A stretch of 64,000 nucleotides of DNA from Roseobacter insulae (GCF_019375555.1 NZ_JAHXDN010000003.1:186001-250000); one strand, 5' to 3'; counted from the first letter of the stretch, positions 44,311-54,062 are shown. Notes: a model not told the origin generated them from the sequence alone. Program-made: numbers and translations.

Positions 44311-46334
44311 TAGACAAGCCTCCAGACTGATGAAAGACAACTGTTCTGACTGGTCGTCCCGGCAAAGCGCAGGGCGCGCGTTTCATCCGACCCGGCAATG
44401 ACCGCCCCGACGTTCTGTTCGCGGCCATCGGGATCGGCGACTGCCCCCAGTGGCGTGACGCCCGAGAAGACGGTTATCGCGCTTTCGGCGGCCCCGCACA
44501 TGAACACCATGTCATTGGTCAGCACGGCCAGATCGAGGATGCTTTGGTTGGTGCCACTGGCATTGCCGGTGTTCGTTGCAATCAGGGTGGACGGCGGGAT
44601 CGCAAAGATCGTCGTGCGACCGCCGCGATCCATGCTGGCGCTGAAGGTCAGTGCGAGGTCCAGCGTATCGCCCGCTGGCCGGACAAATGAGTGCTGGTAG
44701 GCAATGACCCTGCCCCCGGTCTGGGCAACATCGGCGACCCCGATATCGGAGCCGTTCGCTGTTACCGTGTTCAGCGTACGGCCCGCGTTATTGTCGACCG
44801 CAGATGTCTGCATGACCAGCACGTAACCGGCAGGAATGGCGGTGATGTCGATGCCGGTCTGGCTGATCAGGGCTGCGTGGGTTGCGATATAGGCACTGTC
44901 ATAGAGTGTCGTGATCGATGCGCCTGCACTGGCCGGTGGCACCGGGATACCCGAGAGCTCCAGATCGGTTGCCGGATTGGTGCCGTCGTCGTTGGACAGA
45001 CGGCAACTGATCAACGTGCCGAGATCATCGGAGGTCAGCGCATAGGTGGCCGAGGTCGCCCCCGTGATGTCAGCGCCGTCGCGCAGCCATTGGTAGGTGA
45101 AGGTATAGGCGCCGATCCAGAAGCCGGTGAGCGCGCTCAGAACCGATCCCGTCGTCAGATTGGCCACTGGCCCGTCGGGCAGGATGCCCGCGTTGCCGAT
45201 GTACACCGGACCAACGGTCGCCGCCGTCCGGACCTGAGCCGCTGAGATGCTGTAGGTGCCGTTGAGATAATCGTTCGGTGCTGCGATGCCGGAGAGGGTC
45301 ACCTGCGTGGTTTTGGCATCCGCGACGATGTCCTCGACGCTGATCACGATCTTCGCCTCAGCCGGAACCTGACTGTGGGTGAAGGCCTGAATGACGGCTG
45401 TGGTCAGCTCGAAAAACGCCTCGTTGCCCTGATCGTCAGCCACCCGCACGCGCACTCTCTGGGCTGCCAGAAGGGCATAGTTGCTGGCGCGCGTTGTCCA
45501 TGGCCCCGTCCCGCCTGCCTGCGTCTGAAAGCCAACCGAGGCAATTGTCCCGGCGTTGCTGATGAAGTTGGCCAGCGACGCGATCGACGCATGGTCCGCG
45601 ATCTCGGAAATGAGCTGTGTGCTGTAGGTCAGCTGGTCCTGCGGCGTCACACCGCCCCCTGCCACGGTGATCTCCGAGGCGACGACCGGGCCAATGACGG
45701 CCGAGTAGCTGGTGACGGCATCGGCGGCGTTCTCGCCGGTGCTGGCAAAGCGGTAGTACATGCCGTCCAACAGCGCCGGGCTGGTGGTGTCGGTATCGCC
45801 GGTCGAGGACCAGCCGGAGGTGCCGCTGGCGCTGATCTCCCAGCGGCTTGTAACGGTGACATTGGTGCCGTCAAAGGTTGCAACAACGCCGGTAAGATTG
45901 CCGCCGATGATCGGGGTGCCGCTGGCCGAGGCGGGCGCGGTCAGGACGGGTGCGGCATCAAGCACGGTACGCGGTGCCACGGTAAAGGTGCGGCTGTTGC
46001 CGCTGGTCGGCCAGGACACGGTGATGCTGAAGCGGTTGGTCTGGCCCACCGTGAAGGGGGTGATGGCATCGGGCGTGTCACCGATGAAATTCGGCACAAC
46101 GTCCGGCAGCTCGCCGACGTCCGCAGGATCGGCGCTTTCGTAGTTGCCCGGATCGAGGAACTGGACCCAGCCGGTGGTATCCTGCAGCGCTTGCCCCACG
46201 ACAAGCGCGGAACTGGCGGGCGTGACGCCGCCCACGGCCACGCTGATGACCTCAAGCACCTGTTGTGCGCTCAGCGCGTGCCCGACCAGCAGACCGCCCC
46301 ATTGCGCCAGATTATGTCCCGCCAGCAGTCGCAT
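44310..46334 (-). CDS. Phage tail fibre-like protein with Ig-like domain
   Basis: A 674-residue Thr/Ser/Ala/Gly-rich beta protein. A clear bacterial Ig-like module reads FTYQWLRDGADITGATSATY followed by ALTSDDLGTLISCRL around residues 410-450; the rest appears to be further beta-sandwich repeats (for example FSITVSWPTSGNSRTFTVAP). No signal peptide. Placed between small tail genes and the spike, it is probably a fibre or adhesin-like tail decoration. Start ATG 46334 overlaps the stop of the 83-aa gene. Confidence 0.7.
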   Translation of the reverse strand: MRLLAGHNLAQWGGLLVGHALSAQQVLEVISVAVGGVTPASSALVVGQALQDTTGWVQFLDPGNYESADPADVGELPDVVPNFIGDTPDAITPFTVGQTNRFSITVSWPTSGNSRTFTVAPRTVLDAAPVLTAPASASGTPIIGGNLTGVVATFDGTNVTVTSRWEISASGTSGWSSTGDTDTTSPALLDGMYYRFASTGENAADAVTSYSAVIGPVVASEITVAGGGVTPQDQLTYSTQLISEIADHASIASLANFISNAGTIASVGFQTQAGGTGPWTTRASNYALLAAQRVRVRVADDQGNEAFFELTTAVIQAFTHSQVPAEAKIVISVEDIVADAKTTQVTLSGIAAPNDYLNGTYSISAAQVRTAATVGPVYIGNAGILPDGPVANLTTGSVLSALTGFWIGAYTFTYQWLRDGADITGATSATYALTSDDLGTLISCRLSNDDGTNPATDLELSGIPVPPASAGASITTLYDSAYIATHAALISQTGIDITAIPAGYVLVMQTSAVDNNAGRTLNTVTANGSDIGVADVAQTGGRVIAYQHSFVRPAGDTLDLALTFSASMDRGGRTTIFAIPPSTLIATNTGNASGTNQSILDLAVLTNDMVFMCGAAESAITVFSGVTPLGAVADPDGREQNVGAVIAGSDETRALRFAGTTSQNSCLSSVWRLV

Positions 46335-46585
46335 CAGATTTCCGGCGTGTCAGCGATCAGGACCAACCGGCCCTGTCCCTGGATGTAGAGCTTTTCGTTT
46401 GCGACGAGCGCCAGCGAGGTCGGGGCCAGTCCGGACCAGACGCCGTCGGCGGGCGGCACGTCGGCATTCAGCTCGGTTGCGTATTCCCCGACGCCGGTCT
46501 TGAAGCCGAAGGTCGCATTCTGCGGGCCGGTGGCCACGTGCAGCCAGCCGTTGTCTGCATCCATGTCTACGTTTCTGGTTGCCAT
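46334..46585 (-). CDS. Small phage protein, 83 aa
   Basis: An 83-residue protein, MATRNVDMDADNGWLHVATG onward, with a beta-rich composition and the ending LVLIADTPEI. An AAAGGAG site stands before the ATG. Located among tail fibre genes; possibly a small fibre-associated structural protein. No family recognised. Confidence 0.6.
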   Translation of the reverse strand: MATRNVDMDADNGWLHVATGPQNATFGFKTGVGEYATELNADVPPADGVWSGLAPTSLALVANEKLYIQGQGRLVLIADTPEI

Positions 46586-46590
46586 GTTCG

Positions 46591-46962
46591 CTACTCCTTT
46601 GAAGCGTGTTTAAAGAGGGTGAAAACCGCCATGACACCGCCCATGATCAGGGTCAGCCAGAGCGGGTATAGGATGGTGGAGCCTGTCACGTCGCCGGTGT
46701 CGATCGCGCGGTACCAGGCGAATGCGCCCAACCCCCAGAACAAAAGGTCAAGGCCCACGTCCCAGAGGGCTGCTTCGCGCTCGATGTACTGCCAAAGCTC
46801 AAAGGCCAGTATCAGGGCCAGCGTCACGCCGAGGACAACGTCCAGAGGCCAGAGCGGCAGCAGACCAACCAGCAGGGCGGCACCTGCGATCATATGAGCG
46901 CCCTGATTGAGGCCAGCGACATAGGGATCATCCGAAAAGGTTTCAGGATCAAAAAGGGTCAT
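46591..46962 (-). CDS. Phage-encoded membrane protein, 123 aa
   Basis: A 123-residue protein with about four hydrophobic segments (GAHMIAGAALLVGLLPLW, PLDVVLGVTLALILAFELW, DVGLDLLFWGLGAFAWY, LWLTLIMGGVMAVFTLF). The N-terminus is acidic and soluble. Its start overlaps the preceding gene by four bases (ATGA). Possible roles are a holin-like lysis protein, a superinfection exclusion protein or an unknown membrane factor; nothing in the sequence decides. Confidence 0.6.
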   Translation of the reverse strand: MTLFDPETFSDDPYVAGLNQGAHMIAGAALLVGLLPLWPLDVVLGVTLALILAFELWQYIEREAALWDVGLDLLFWGLGAFAWYRAIDTGDVTGSTILYPLWLTLIMGGVMAVFTLFKHASKE

Positions 46963-47384
46963 CCGGGCGGCTCCAGTTGAGACATGAAGGTGGCAACGGC
47001 GGCATCGATCTCGGCTTGGCTGGTTGCGGCCTCGACAGAGTTGATCGCGCCGAGGCGAAACGTCTCCAATGGGGCCGCAATACCCTTCCAGAGCGCGTAG
47101 AGATTGAGGATTACCTGAGCGACTTCGGCGATGGTGGGCGCGGTGATCCCGATCTCGGCCTCGAGCAGCTCGTAGTCTGACAGATCGGTCGGCGGTGTGG
47201 GTTCCGCGACATAGGCCCGTGCTTCGTCGCGCTTTTCCGGATAGAGCATTTCCTGCCCCGGTATGATGGTGATGTACTGGGCACGCACCGCACCGGCTGC
47301 CTCGTTGATCGCGACGATCGCGCTGGCCTGCTGGGTGGCCAATTCCAATGCAATGCTGTCTGATGTTCGGTTCAAGGTGATCAT
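46959..47384 (-). CDS. Phage tail-region protein, 141 aa
   Basis: A 141-residue mostly helical protein, MITLNRTSDSIALELATQQA onward, with ALWKGIAAPLETFRLG and a C-terminal helix SQAEIDAAVATFMSQL. It overlaps both neighbours by four bases. It may be a fibre assembly chaperone given its place beside fibre genes, but this is inference from position. Confidence 0.6.
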   Translation of the reverse strand: MITLNRTSDSIALELATQQASAIVAINEAAGAVRAQYITIIPGQEMLYPEKRDEARAYVAEPTPPTDLSDYELLEAEIGITAPTIAEVAQVILNLYALWKGIAAPLETFRLGAINSVEAATSQAEIDAAVATFMSQLEPPG

Positions 47385-47767
47385 GTCACCACCTGCTTCT
47401 CGGTCGGCAGCATGGGCGACGGGCCGGTCACGGTAATGATGTAGGTACCGGGATCCGGCAAGTTGATCACCTCGGTCTGCGGATCCTGATCCGTCGTGAT
47501 CGATCCGAGCTGCTCGCCCGAGATGTTGTCCTCGATGTTGATGACGGTACCTGGGGGGCAATCGGCGATCGTGTGTTCGGTGCCGTTGCTCACGATGCCT
47601 GGCGACGGCGGGCGCAGGGTCAGCGCGCCACCCCCGTCCAGGTAGTATTTGACCAGCTCGGCAGGCGAAATTTGGGAGGGCGATTGCGTGGCACCTGTTG
47701 GCAGGGTTGGCGATCTGCCTGCCTGCCAGATCGTGCCGTCAGGGTTGGTGAAAAACCAGTAGATCAT
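47381..47767 (-). CDS. Phage tail-region protein, 128 aa
   Basis: A 128-residue protein beginning MIYWFFTNPDGTIWQAGRSP, with a C-terminal beta domain ending TYIITVTGPSPMLPTEKQVVT. It overlaps the gpJ-like gene by four bases. Small proteins of this look follow the tail-tip protein in other phages and are thought to attach to fibres. Function unknown. Confidence 0.6.
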   Translation of the reverse strand: MIYWFFTNPDGTIWQAGRSPTLPTGATQSPSQISPAELVKYYLDGGGALTLRPPSPGIVSNGTEHTIADCPPGTVINIEDNISGEQLGSITTDQDPQTEVINLPDPGTYIITVTGPSPMLPTEKQVVT

Positions 47768-50256
47768 CGCGTCGTCACCTGCGCACCCAGCGTGACCGCC
47801 TGCACGTTGTTCTCCGGCGATGTCGGCACGTCCGAGGTGGTGATCCCGATGTAGAGGCGCAGATGGGCGCTATCAAAAGGACCCTGCACGTGAAAGATCG
47901 TGCTCTGGGCAATCCAGCCCCCTGCGGCGACCGGGCTGATCAGAACGTTCCCAAAACCACTCCAGACCCCGCCGTTGAGGTAGCGGATTTGCAGAAAGGC
48001 CTGAGAGGGCACAACCCGGGTGATCGTCTGCGGGCCATCGCCGGTCTGCTGAACGAACTGGTAGAGACCCGCGCGATGCACCTGAAATGACGCGTTCACA
48101 TGGGAGACCTGGCCATTTCCGGAAGGGCCAAAGAAAAACTCCGCATGTACCGCGTTGTAACGGTATGCGGCACCCGGCAGCACGATCTCATTAAAGTCCG
48201 TCACCGCGCCGATCTGGATCCACTCGCGGGCCACCAGATCCTGCAGCTCCATCGAGCCGTTGCGGTTGATCTGCCAGCCTGAGACCCCTGAAACGAAGTT
48301 GTCCGACTGCAGGACCCCGCCAAAGATCGCCATGCCGTTGACCTGAAATGCGGGCGCATCCAGATCCTCGGGCCGGAGCCGCAAATCGAGCGTGGTCACC
48401 GGCTCCCACGCGGTCCAGACCGTGGGACGGAACACGACGAACCGGGCGCGCACCCGGTAGTCCTTGTTCGGCAGGATGCCCTCGGCAACAACATGCGCGC
48501 CCCCCGCGACATCCAGCGCCGAGGCCTTCACGATCGAGGTGCCGTCGGCGGCCTCGATCTCGAACTGGACGCCGCGCACGTCCTCCTGATCGCCGGTCCA
48601 GACGATCCGGATTGCGGGCCGGGCGGGGGCGTCGTTCTCGTCCTCGATCGCAACCGCCGTTACCGCGAAGCCGTCAACCGTCTGCGGTGGCAGATCGGTC
48701 ACGGACGTCGGCAGGTTGGGGGTCGGCAACTCGTATGCCGGCAGCCACGCCGCATCGTCGGGATCCCGCTCCTTCAGCGTAAGGCGCGGCGTGCCTGTGA
48801 GCAGCGGATCGATCATTGTATCGACCTCGAAGGCCTTGGCCGCATAACCGTGCCGGTCGGAAGTCCAGGAGACCACGTCAAGCGGTTCCAGCACCAGCGC
48901 ATCCTGCGGCAGGGTCAGCACGTGGCGGATGACCCGGCGCTCTTCCTCGACATAGGCCCGCATGATGCGCTGCACCTGGTTGGGATAGGGTGCCGCGCTG
49001 AGCGTCAGATCGGCGACACGGCGCTGGGACGGGTCGGCCAGGGCATACTCGGCGTTGTAGCGGGCCGGGGCGTCCCGTGGCTCCCACAGCGCCGCCGGAT
49101 CGGGGTAGACCACGGAGACGCCGTTGAAGGGTTCCTGCTCGATTGCATAGGGCGTGTGCTCTTCGCTCTCGGTCACAATCACGTCGTCATCGGTGAAGAA
49201 ATAGACCGGCAAGCCCGGCCCGCCGAGCCGCAGCTTCCAGATCCCGCCGTTCTCGGCCAGCTCACCCGAGCAGGCGTTCAGGACCTCCTCGATGACGGAG
49301 GCGGGTTCGTCATCGACAAAGACCTCATAGGCGGCGCGGTATTGGGGTTCGGTGCCACCCGCATCGAGCGCCATGGCCAGATCGGCGTTGTTCATCTGCG
49401 CCCACCAGTTGGCCAGCGGCAGATCCGCGGCCTCCGATCCACCGCCCCAGATGTAGCCGCCACCGATGTCGATGCCGCGCTTGATGTTGTAGATCAGGAC
49501 AGCGGCATTGTCGGTCTGCGCCCAGGTGCTGCGATCATCGTAGCGATGCGCGCCCACGCCACCGACGGTGTCATCGAGGCGCGGGTCGTAAAGCGGGATG
49601 CCCCCCAGAACGAAGCGCACCTTGGGGAAACTCGAATAGATGGTGCGGTTGTAGCGGAAGGTCACGATCGCATAGTTGATCCCGCGCCCCACCATCGCGG
49701 CGGTCCAGGGCCGGTCGGGGTGGGTGCCATATTTGGCCAGCAGCATCGGGTCGGCCACGGTCTGGCTGCCATCGTAGAACCTGACCCAGCCGTGCCCTGC
49801 GAAACGGCCTTCGAAGGGCAGGCCGTAATCGGCATGCGGGGTGGCGCCAAGGCTGACCGTCTCCCCGTCCACGATCATGCCTTCGAGCGTCTGGCCCGGC
49901 ACGTCGCCCAGCTCGATCACGTAGGTGAGGTAGGCGTTGGGCACGCCGCCTGCGGTGCCGTGGCTCATGGGCGGGCAGGCAAGCGTGCCCTCCGTCGCAT
50001 AGGTGCCCAGAATGAAGGAGGCGGGATTGGTGCCGCCGGTCTGGGTCTGCGCGGTGCGGATCCCCGGTTGCGGACCGGCGGAGCCGCCGCTTTTTCGGGT
50101 CAGGGCCGCGCGCAGGGCGGAGAAGGCGACCGTGGTGAGCAGACGGCCAACAAAAGTGGTGGTCAGAAATGAACCGATGCCACCAACAGCAAAGCCCAAC
50201 CCGCCTGTTGCAAACCCTGCAGCGATTGCACCGACGGCTTTGACGACTTTCCCCAT
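47764..50256 (-). CDS. Tail tip / host specificity protein, lambda gpJ-like
   Basis: An 830-residue tail-tip protein. The N-terminus is hydrophobic and Gly-rich (about 1-50), then comes a body with PASFILGTYATEGTLACPP, NYAIVTFRYNRTIYSSFP and GIDIGGGYIW, as in central tail hub proteins of long-tailed phages. A fibronectin type III-like part near 530-640 (PAIRIVWTGDQEDVRGVQFE) precedes a C-terminal domain likely to contact the host. Gene order after the tape measure, two tip proteins and an NlpC-like protein matches lambda M-L-K-J. Confidence 0.82.
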   Translation of the reverse strand: MGKVVKAVGAIAAGFATGGLGFAVGGIGSFLTTTFVGRLLTTVAFSALRAALTRKSGGSAGPQPGIRTAQTQTGGTNPASFILGTYATEGTLACPPMSHGTAGGVPNAYLTYVIELGDVPGQTLEGMIVDGETVSLGATPHADYGLPFEGRFAGHGWVRFYDGSQTVADPMLLAKYGTHPDRPWTAAMVGRGINYAIVTFRYNRTIYSSFPKVRFVLGGIPLYDPRLDDTVGGVGAHRYDDRSTWAQTDNAAVLIYNIKRGIDIGGGYIWGGGSEAADLPLANWWAQMNNADLAMALDAGGTEPQYRAAYEVFVDDEPASVIEEVLNACSGELAENGGIWKLRLGGPGLPVYFFTDDDVIVTESEEHTPYAIEQEPFNGVSVVYPDPAALWEPRDAPARYNAEYALADPSQRRVADLTLSAAPYPNQVQRIMRAYVEEERRVIRHVLTLPQDALVLEPLDVVSWTSDRHGYAAKAFEVDTMIDPLLTGTPRLTLKERDPDDAAWLPAYELPTPNLPTSVTDLPPQTVDGFAVTAVAIEDENDAPARPAIRIVWTGDQEDVRGVQFEIEAADGTSIVKASALDVAGGAHVVAEGILPNKDYRVRARFVVFRPTVWTAWEPVTTLDLRLRPEDLDAPAFQVNGMAIFGGVLQSDNFVSGVSGWQINRNGSMELQDLVAREWIQIGAVTDFNEIVLPGAAYRYNAVHAEFFFGPSGNGQVSHVNASFQVHRAGLYQFVQQTGDGPQTITRVVPSQAFLQIRYLNGGVWSGFGNVLISPVAAGGWIAQSTIFHVQGPFDSAHLRLYIGITTSDVPTSPENNVQAVTLGAQVTTR

Positions 50257-50257
50257 C

Positions 50258-50674
50258 TCAGACCCCCAAAGCTTCGGCGGCGGCGGTCAGCGGCACGGTG
50301 CCCAGGCCGCTGGCGCGCAGCACGTAGATCGAGGCCCCCTGCACGATGCCAAGCGAGAGCACGCGGCCTTCGCGGATCACCGCGCCGTCACCTTCGAAGG
50401 CCATTGAAACGGGTTTCGACGGGAGGCAACACAGCGCCAGATCAACATGGTCCGTGAAGCCGTCAATCTGTAGCAGCCTCAGGCCTGCCTTCGTCGAGCT
50501 GTAGGCACCCCGATAACGTTCCGCATAGTCCACGCCGGTCATCGCCTCGACACCGCCTGCCAGAAACAACGCGCAGTCGTGCTCACCTGCCACAAAGGGC
50601 CTACGCGCCGCTGCGTGCAGGTAGATGATCAGCCGGTTGCGCCAGTCTGGGCGTCGCTGGTTGATATCCGCCAT
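50258..50674 (-). CDS. NlpC/P60-like tail protein (DUF6950 type)
   Basis: A 138-residue protein with RRPFVAGEHDCALFLAGGVEAMTGVD, where the Cys is the likely catalytic residue of an NlpC/P60-like fold. The C-terminal half (DGAVIREGRVLSLGIVQG) fits the DUF6950 type. In lambda-like tails this position (gpK) holds a peptidoglycan hydrolase needed for DNA entry. ATG 50674 overlaps the stop of the preceding gene (TGATG). Confidence 0.75.
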   Translation of the reverse strand: MADINQRRPDWRNRLIIYLHAAARRPFVAGEHDCALFLAGGVEAMTGVDYAERYRGAYSSTKAGLRLLQIDGFTDHVDLALCCLPSKPVSMAFEGDGAVIREGRVLSLGIVQGASIYVLRASGLGTVPLTAAAEALGV

Positions 50675-51366
50675 TATCTCGAACTCCCCCAGTCGGGCCG
50701 CGCGGTCGGGTTCACCCATCCGCCGGGCTGGGCAGAGGGCGGGGCGGCACCGGCAGGCGCGGATCCGCGCGCCTCGCCCCAGGCGGTCTCGACCGAACCG
50801 CTGATATCGGTGTACTGGCGGAGCAAATCGCCGGGGTGGCGCGCCTGCAGCGCGGCGTCGGACTTCTTCAGGGGCAGGGTGCGGGTCAGCACATGGGCGG
50901 CGCTCTGCACGGCCAGCTCGGCGCGGGCGTCACCCCCCATCGCCGCACGGGTCGAGGTAAGGCCCTTGGCAAAGCCCTTGAAGCGGCGCACCGGCTCTGC
51001 GATGGGTGCGCGGGTCAGCGGATCGAAATTGGCCACATGGATCTGCAGCGGCGCGTCATTGGTGTCGTAGAGGCCCACGGCGACCCGGAACTCCTCCGAG
51101 ATCGGCGAGAAGGTCAGCCGGGTTGTGCGCACGTTGAGGCCGGGCGCGCTGACCAATGGGGCGATCCTGATCAGCGATCCGGCCCCGTAGTAGGTGCGGT
51201 CCTCGCCCCCGATCGAAAAGACGCGGTGATCCGCGCCGGTCCAGAAGCCGATCGATACCGCCGTGCCCGTGGCCTTCTCGCGGGCGGTGATCCAGACGAG
51301 CAGTCGGGCATGTCCCGCGCCACGTTCCGAAAGGTGGGTCAAAAGGGCTGAAGGCAGATCACGCAT
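50674..51366 (-). CDS. Phage tail tip protein (lambda gpL position)
   Basis: A 230-residue protein: MRDLPSALLTHLSERGAGHA, then a beta-rich body with FSIGGEDRTYYGAGSLIRI and TRLTFSPISEEFRVAVGLYD. The family is not certain; it may be DUF2163-related. Position between the previous tip protein and the NlpC-like gene matches gpL of lambda or gp13 of gene transfer agents. Confidence 0.65.
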   Translation of the reverse strand: MRDLPSALLTHLSERGAGHARLLVWITAREKATGTAVSIGFWTGADHRVFSIGGEDRTYYGAGSLIRIAPLVSAPGLNVRTTRLTFSPISEEFRVAVGLYDTNDAPLQIHVANFDPLTRAPIAEPVRRFKGFAKGLTSTRAAMGGDARAELAVQSAAHVLTRTLPLKKSDAALQARHPGDLLRQYTDISGSVETAWGEARGSAPAGAAPPSAQPGGWVNPTARPDWGSSR

Positions 51367-51369
51367 GTC

Positions 51370-52032
51370 TCACCTCAAGGTCTGCATGAACTTGAAGCTC
51401 ATGCCGTCACGTAGGAATTTCGACTGGCGCCCGGTCTGGACGCTGTCAGGCACGATCACCGCCTTGCAATGGGCGCGTCCAAGCGTCACGGCAGCGTCAA
51501 TAACGGCACCCGGCTCCAGCGGCGGGATCACTTCGAAGAGCGGTGTTGTGCCAGCGCCATCTGCCAGCACCTGCGTCTCCTGGACGCGGTGCAGCCCGTA
51601 GCGCAGCGGGTTGCTGCCATAGGTGAAGGAAAGATAATCGCCCCGGGTGAGCGCGTAGCCCGGCGTCAGCCCCTTGAGGCTGATCAGCCGCGCGTCGCCG
51701 CCGTCGAGCGCCGCGATCTGCGGGCTGGCACCGGCGATGATCGATCCGGTGGGATCCTGGCGGGGATGGGGAAACCGCGTGTGGTACGCGAGAAACGAGG
51801 CTCCGGCCCCGCGCATCAGGTCGATCAGCGCCTGTGCATCGAGCGCCTCATAAGGCAACAGCCTGCCCAGCATGACCTCGCCCTGCCAAAGCCGTGTGCC
51901 GATATCCTCGGGCAGGATTTCGCCGCCAGCAGTGCGGCTCGTCTGAACGGCCTCCGGCAGGTCAAACTCAACCGATTTGACCGGCAGGGCGTCCAGAAAC
52001 TCCGCGATGCTCATGGGGAAGGACACCGGCAT
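51370..52032 (-). CDS. Phage distal tail protein-like
   Basis: A 220-residue protein, MPVSFPMSIAEFLDALPVKS onward, beta-rich, with GTRLWQGEVMLGRLLPYEA and a C-terminal FLRDGMSFKFMQTLR. It directly follows the tape measure gene (start overlaps its stop), the usual place of gpM or distal tail protein. Homology not recognised beyond that. Confidence 0.65.
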   Translation of the reverse strand: MPVSFPMSIAEFLDALPVKSVEFDLPEAVQTSRTAGGEILPEDIGTRLWQGEVMLGRLLPYEALDAQALIDLMRGAGASFLAYHTRFPHPRQDPTGSIIAGASPQIAALDGGDARLISLKGLTPGYALTRGDYLSFTYGSNPLRYGLHRVQETQVLADGAGTTPLFEVIPPLEPGAVIDAAVTLGRAHCKAVIVPDSVQTGRQSKFLRDGMSFKFMQTLR

Positions 52033-54062
52033 TATCCGCGCCTCCTTGGGTTCTCGTTGATCTGGCCAACGCGACCCGGCAGGGTCTCGCGGTCATACTC
52101 CTCGATGGCAGCCTGCATGCCCCGGTACGCGGCCTCCTCGATCTCTCGATCGCCGCGCGCGCCGGACACATCGATCGCCACCTGCAGCGGTGGTCGGCTG
52201 TCATTTGCCGATTGCAGCAGACGGGAGACATTGCCCCCCACGGGACCGCCATTTGCGAAGGCTCCGATCGGGCCTCCGGCGTTCATAATCTCCAGAATTG
52301 GGCGGTAGCGCGCCGTGGCGGCCGCGTTCATCATGAACTCGCCGTTGGACCCCCACATCAGCACCCGGTCATCCTTGGGACCACCCGGCCCAAACACAGG
52401 GCCACCCTCGGCCCGCGCCGGGATCAGGGAGGGGAAGATCGCGCCGATCAAACCACCGCCACCGCCGCCGAAGGGGCCGGTGCCGAGCAGCTGGCCCTGA
52501 ATGGCGGCGTCCAGAATGGTGGTGCCAAGGTTGCGCACCACATCCGTCAGGCTCTTGCTCTTGTCGAAGATGTCATCGAGCACGCCGGTGGCGCTGCGGC
52601 CCATCAGATCCCAGGCGGCCTGTTTGCGCTCGACGGCCAGCGTCTCGGCGTCGTGCTCGCGGATCAGCCCCTCGATCGTCGCGCGTTCTGCTTCCGTGGC
52701 CGATGCCAGGGTCTCGCGGTTGCGGATGATCTCGCGCTGGATCGGATCGGTCTCGCGCAGGATCGCCAGCTCGTCGCGCAGGCTTTGGGTCAGGTTCTTG
52801 ACTGCCTCGCGTTGACGCTCGGCACCGCCGGTGTCTGGCTTTTTTGCCGTGCGGCGATTGATCGCAATCACACCGTTTTCGCCAACCTGACCGAAATTCG
52901 TGCGCTCCCGGACTTTGGCGCGGGCCTGATCCGGACCGCCTGGAGCGGCCAGATCGGACAGCGCCACCATGCCCTGCGCCACGCGCAGGCTTACGCCGAG
53001 ATCCTGTGCGAGCGCAGCTGCCGCCGCTGCCGCCGCCTCGACACCGCCGGACATCTCCACCCCGGAGAAATCCCCGCCCGCCCGGTAGGCCTCGAGCAGC
53101 TGACGGCTCAGCGCTTCCGCCTCGGATCGGGACCGGACATAGAGGCTGTTCTGGTTGTCCAGCTTGCGGGCGATGATCTCCTCGCCCTCGACGCGGGACC
53201 GGACGTAGAACCTGTAGGCATTGCTGATCCGGTTCAGTCGGGCCTGCTCCTTTGCAAGACTTGCTTCCGCTCTGTCCAGCGTTGCCAGCTTTTCGCGCCA
53301 CGCATCGATTTGCTTGTCCAGCTGTTGGACGGTTGCACCCTGAGCCTCATTCTCGCGCAGGGGCACAATGGCGGCAAGCTGCTGGACTTCCAGCCTCTCG
53401 CGCTCGAGCCGGTTGATTTCACGCTGGATCGTCAGCCGTTCCGTGCTGGCAATTCCGGTCTGAAGCAAGGCCAGTTTCTGCTGGCTGTCGACTGTCTGGC
53501 TTTCCAGCTCGGCCAGCGCGTCCTTCAGGCTGTCAACGTCCTTTTCCGCACCGCGTGCCGAGGTGGCATACTGAAAAAGGGCCGCTCCCGCCGCGATGGT
53601 ACCGATGGTGATCAGGTTGATCGGGCTGACAAGTGACACGAAGGCCGCCTTCAGCGCCTTGACAGCACCGCGTGCCCCCAGCGGGCCGAGTACCTGCGAA
53701 ATCTGCGTACCCTGCTGGAGGGCGAGCTGGATGGGGTTCTGCCCCGCCGCCATCATGACGCCAAGGTCGTTGTACTGGGCAAAGAGGTTGCCGACGCTGC
53801 CCGCCGCGAGCTGGTTGGACGTCGCCAGCCTGCGCGCCTCGAGCGAGGCCCCGAGCTTGGCGGTTTTCAGCTTGGTCATCTTGGCCGCAGCCAGATCGGC
53901 CTGTCCGGAGAATGTTTTCAGTTGCGCGCCGCTGGCCTTCCACGCATCACCGATGGTGAAGGCGGCGGTTTTCGTGACCTGAATTTCATTACGCAGCCCG
54001 GCAAACTCCGAGAGCGCCTGCTTGGCGTTGGCGGTCAGCACCATGGACAGCTTGATAGCCAC
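52032..54062 (-). CDS. Tail length tape measure protein
   Basis: A 676-residue lambda-family tape measure protein. It starts with GTG at 54062 (AIKLSMVLTANAKQALSEFA) after GGAGAGAG. Long alpha-helical and coiled-coil stretches dominate (about 200-330 and 410-500), with a hydrophobic segment near 143-165 (VSLVSPINLITIGTIAAGAA). NQLAAGSVGNLFAQYNDLGV and GQNPIQLALQQGTQI are typical of TMP_2 proteins. It sets tail length and is ejected with the DNA. It follows the G/GT gene pair, the standard arrangement. Confidence 0.9.
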   Translation of the reverse strand: MAIKLSMVLTANAKQALSEFAGLRNEIQVTKTAAFTIGDAWKASGAQLKTFSGQADLAAAKMTKLKTAKLGASLEARRLATSNQLAAGSVGNLFAQYNDLGVMMAAGQNPIQLALQQGTQISQVLGPLGARGAVKALKAAFVSLVSPINLITIGTIAAGAALFQYATSARGAEKDVDSLKDALAELESQTVDSQQKLALLQTGIASTERLTIQREINRLERERLEVQQLAAIVPLRENEAQGATVQQLDKQIDAWREKLATLDRAEASLAKEQARLNRISNAYRFYVRSRVEGEEIIARKLDNQNSLYVRSRSEAEALSRQLLEAYRAGGDFSGVEMSGGVEAAAAAAAALAQDLGVSLRVAQGMVALSDLAAPGGPDQARAKVRERTNFGQVGENGVIAINRRTAKKPDTGGAERQREAVKNLTQSLRDELAILRETDPIQREIIRNRETLASATEAERATIEGLIREHDAETLAVERKQAAWDLMGRSATGVLDDIFDKSKSLTDVVRNLGTTILDAAIQGQLLGTGPFGGGGGGLIGAIFPSLIPARAEGGPVFGPGGPKDDRVLMWGSNGEFMMNAAATARYRPILEIMNAGGPIGAFANGGPVGGNVSRLLQSANDSRPPLQVAIDVSGARGDREIEEAAYRGMQAAIEEYDRETLPGRVGQINENPRRRG

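Noticed and set aside
48493-50172. Plus-strand frame of 559 codons opposite the gpJ-like gene
   Set aside because: Antisense to a phage gene with clear homology and synteny; no ribosome binding site or domain.
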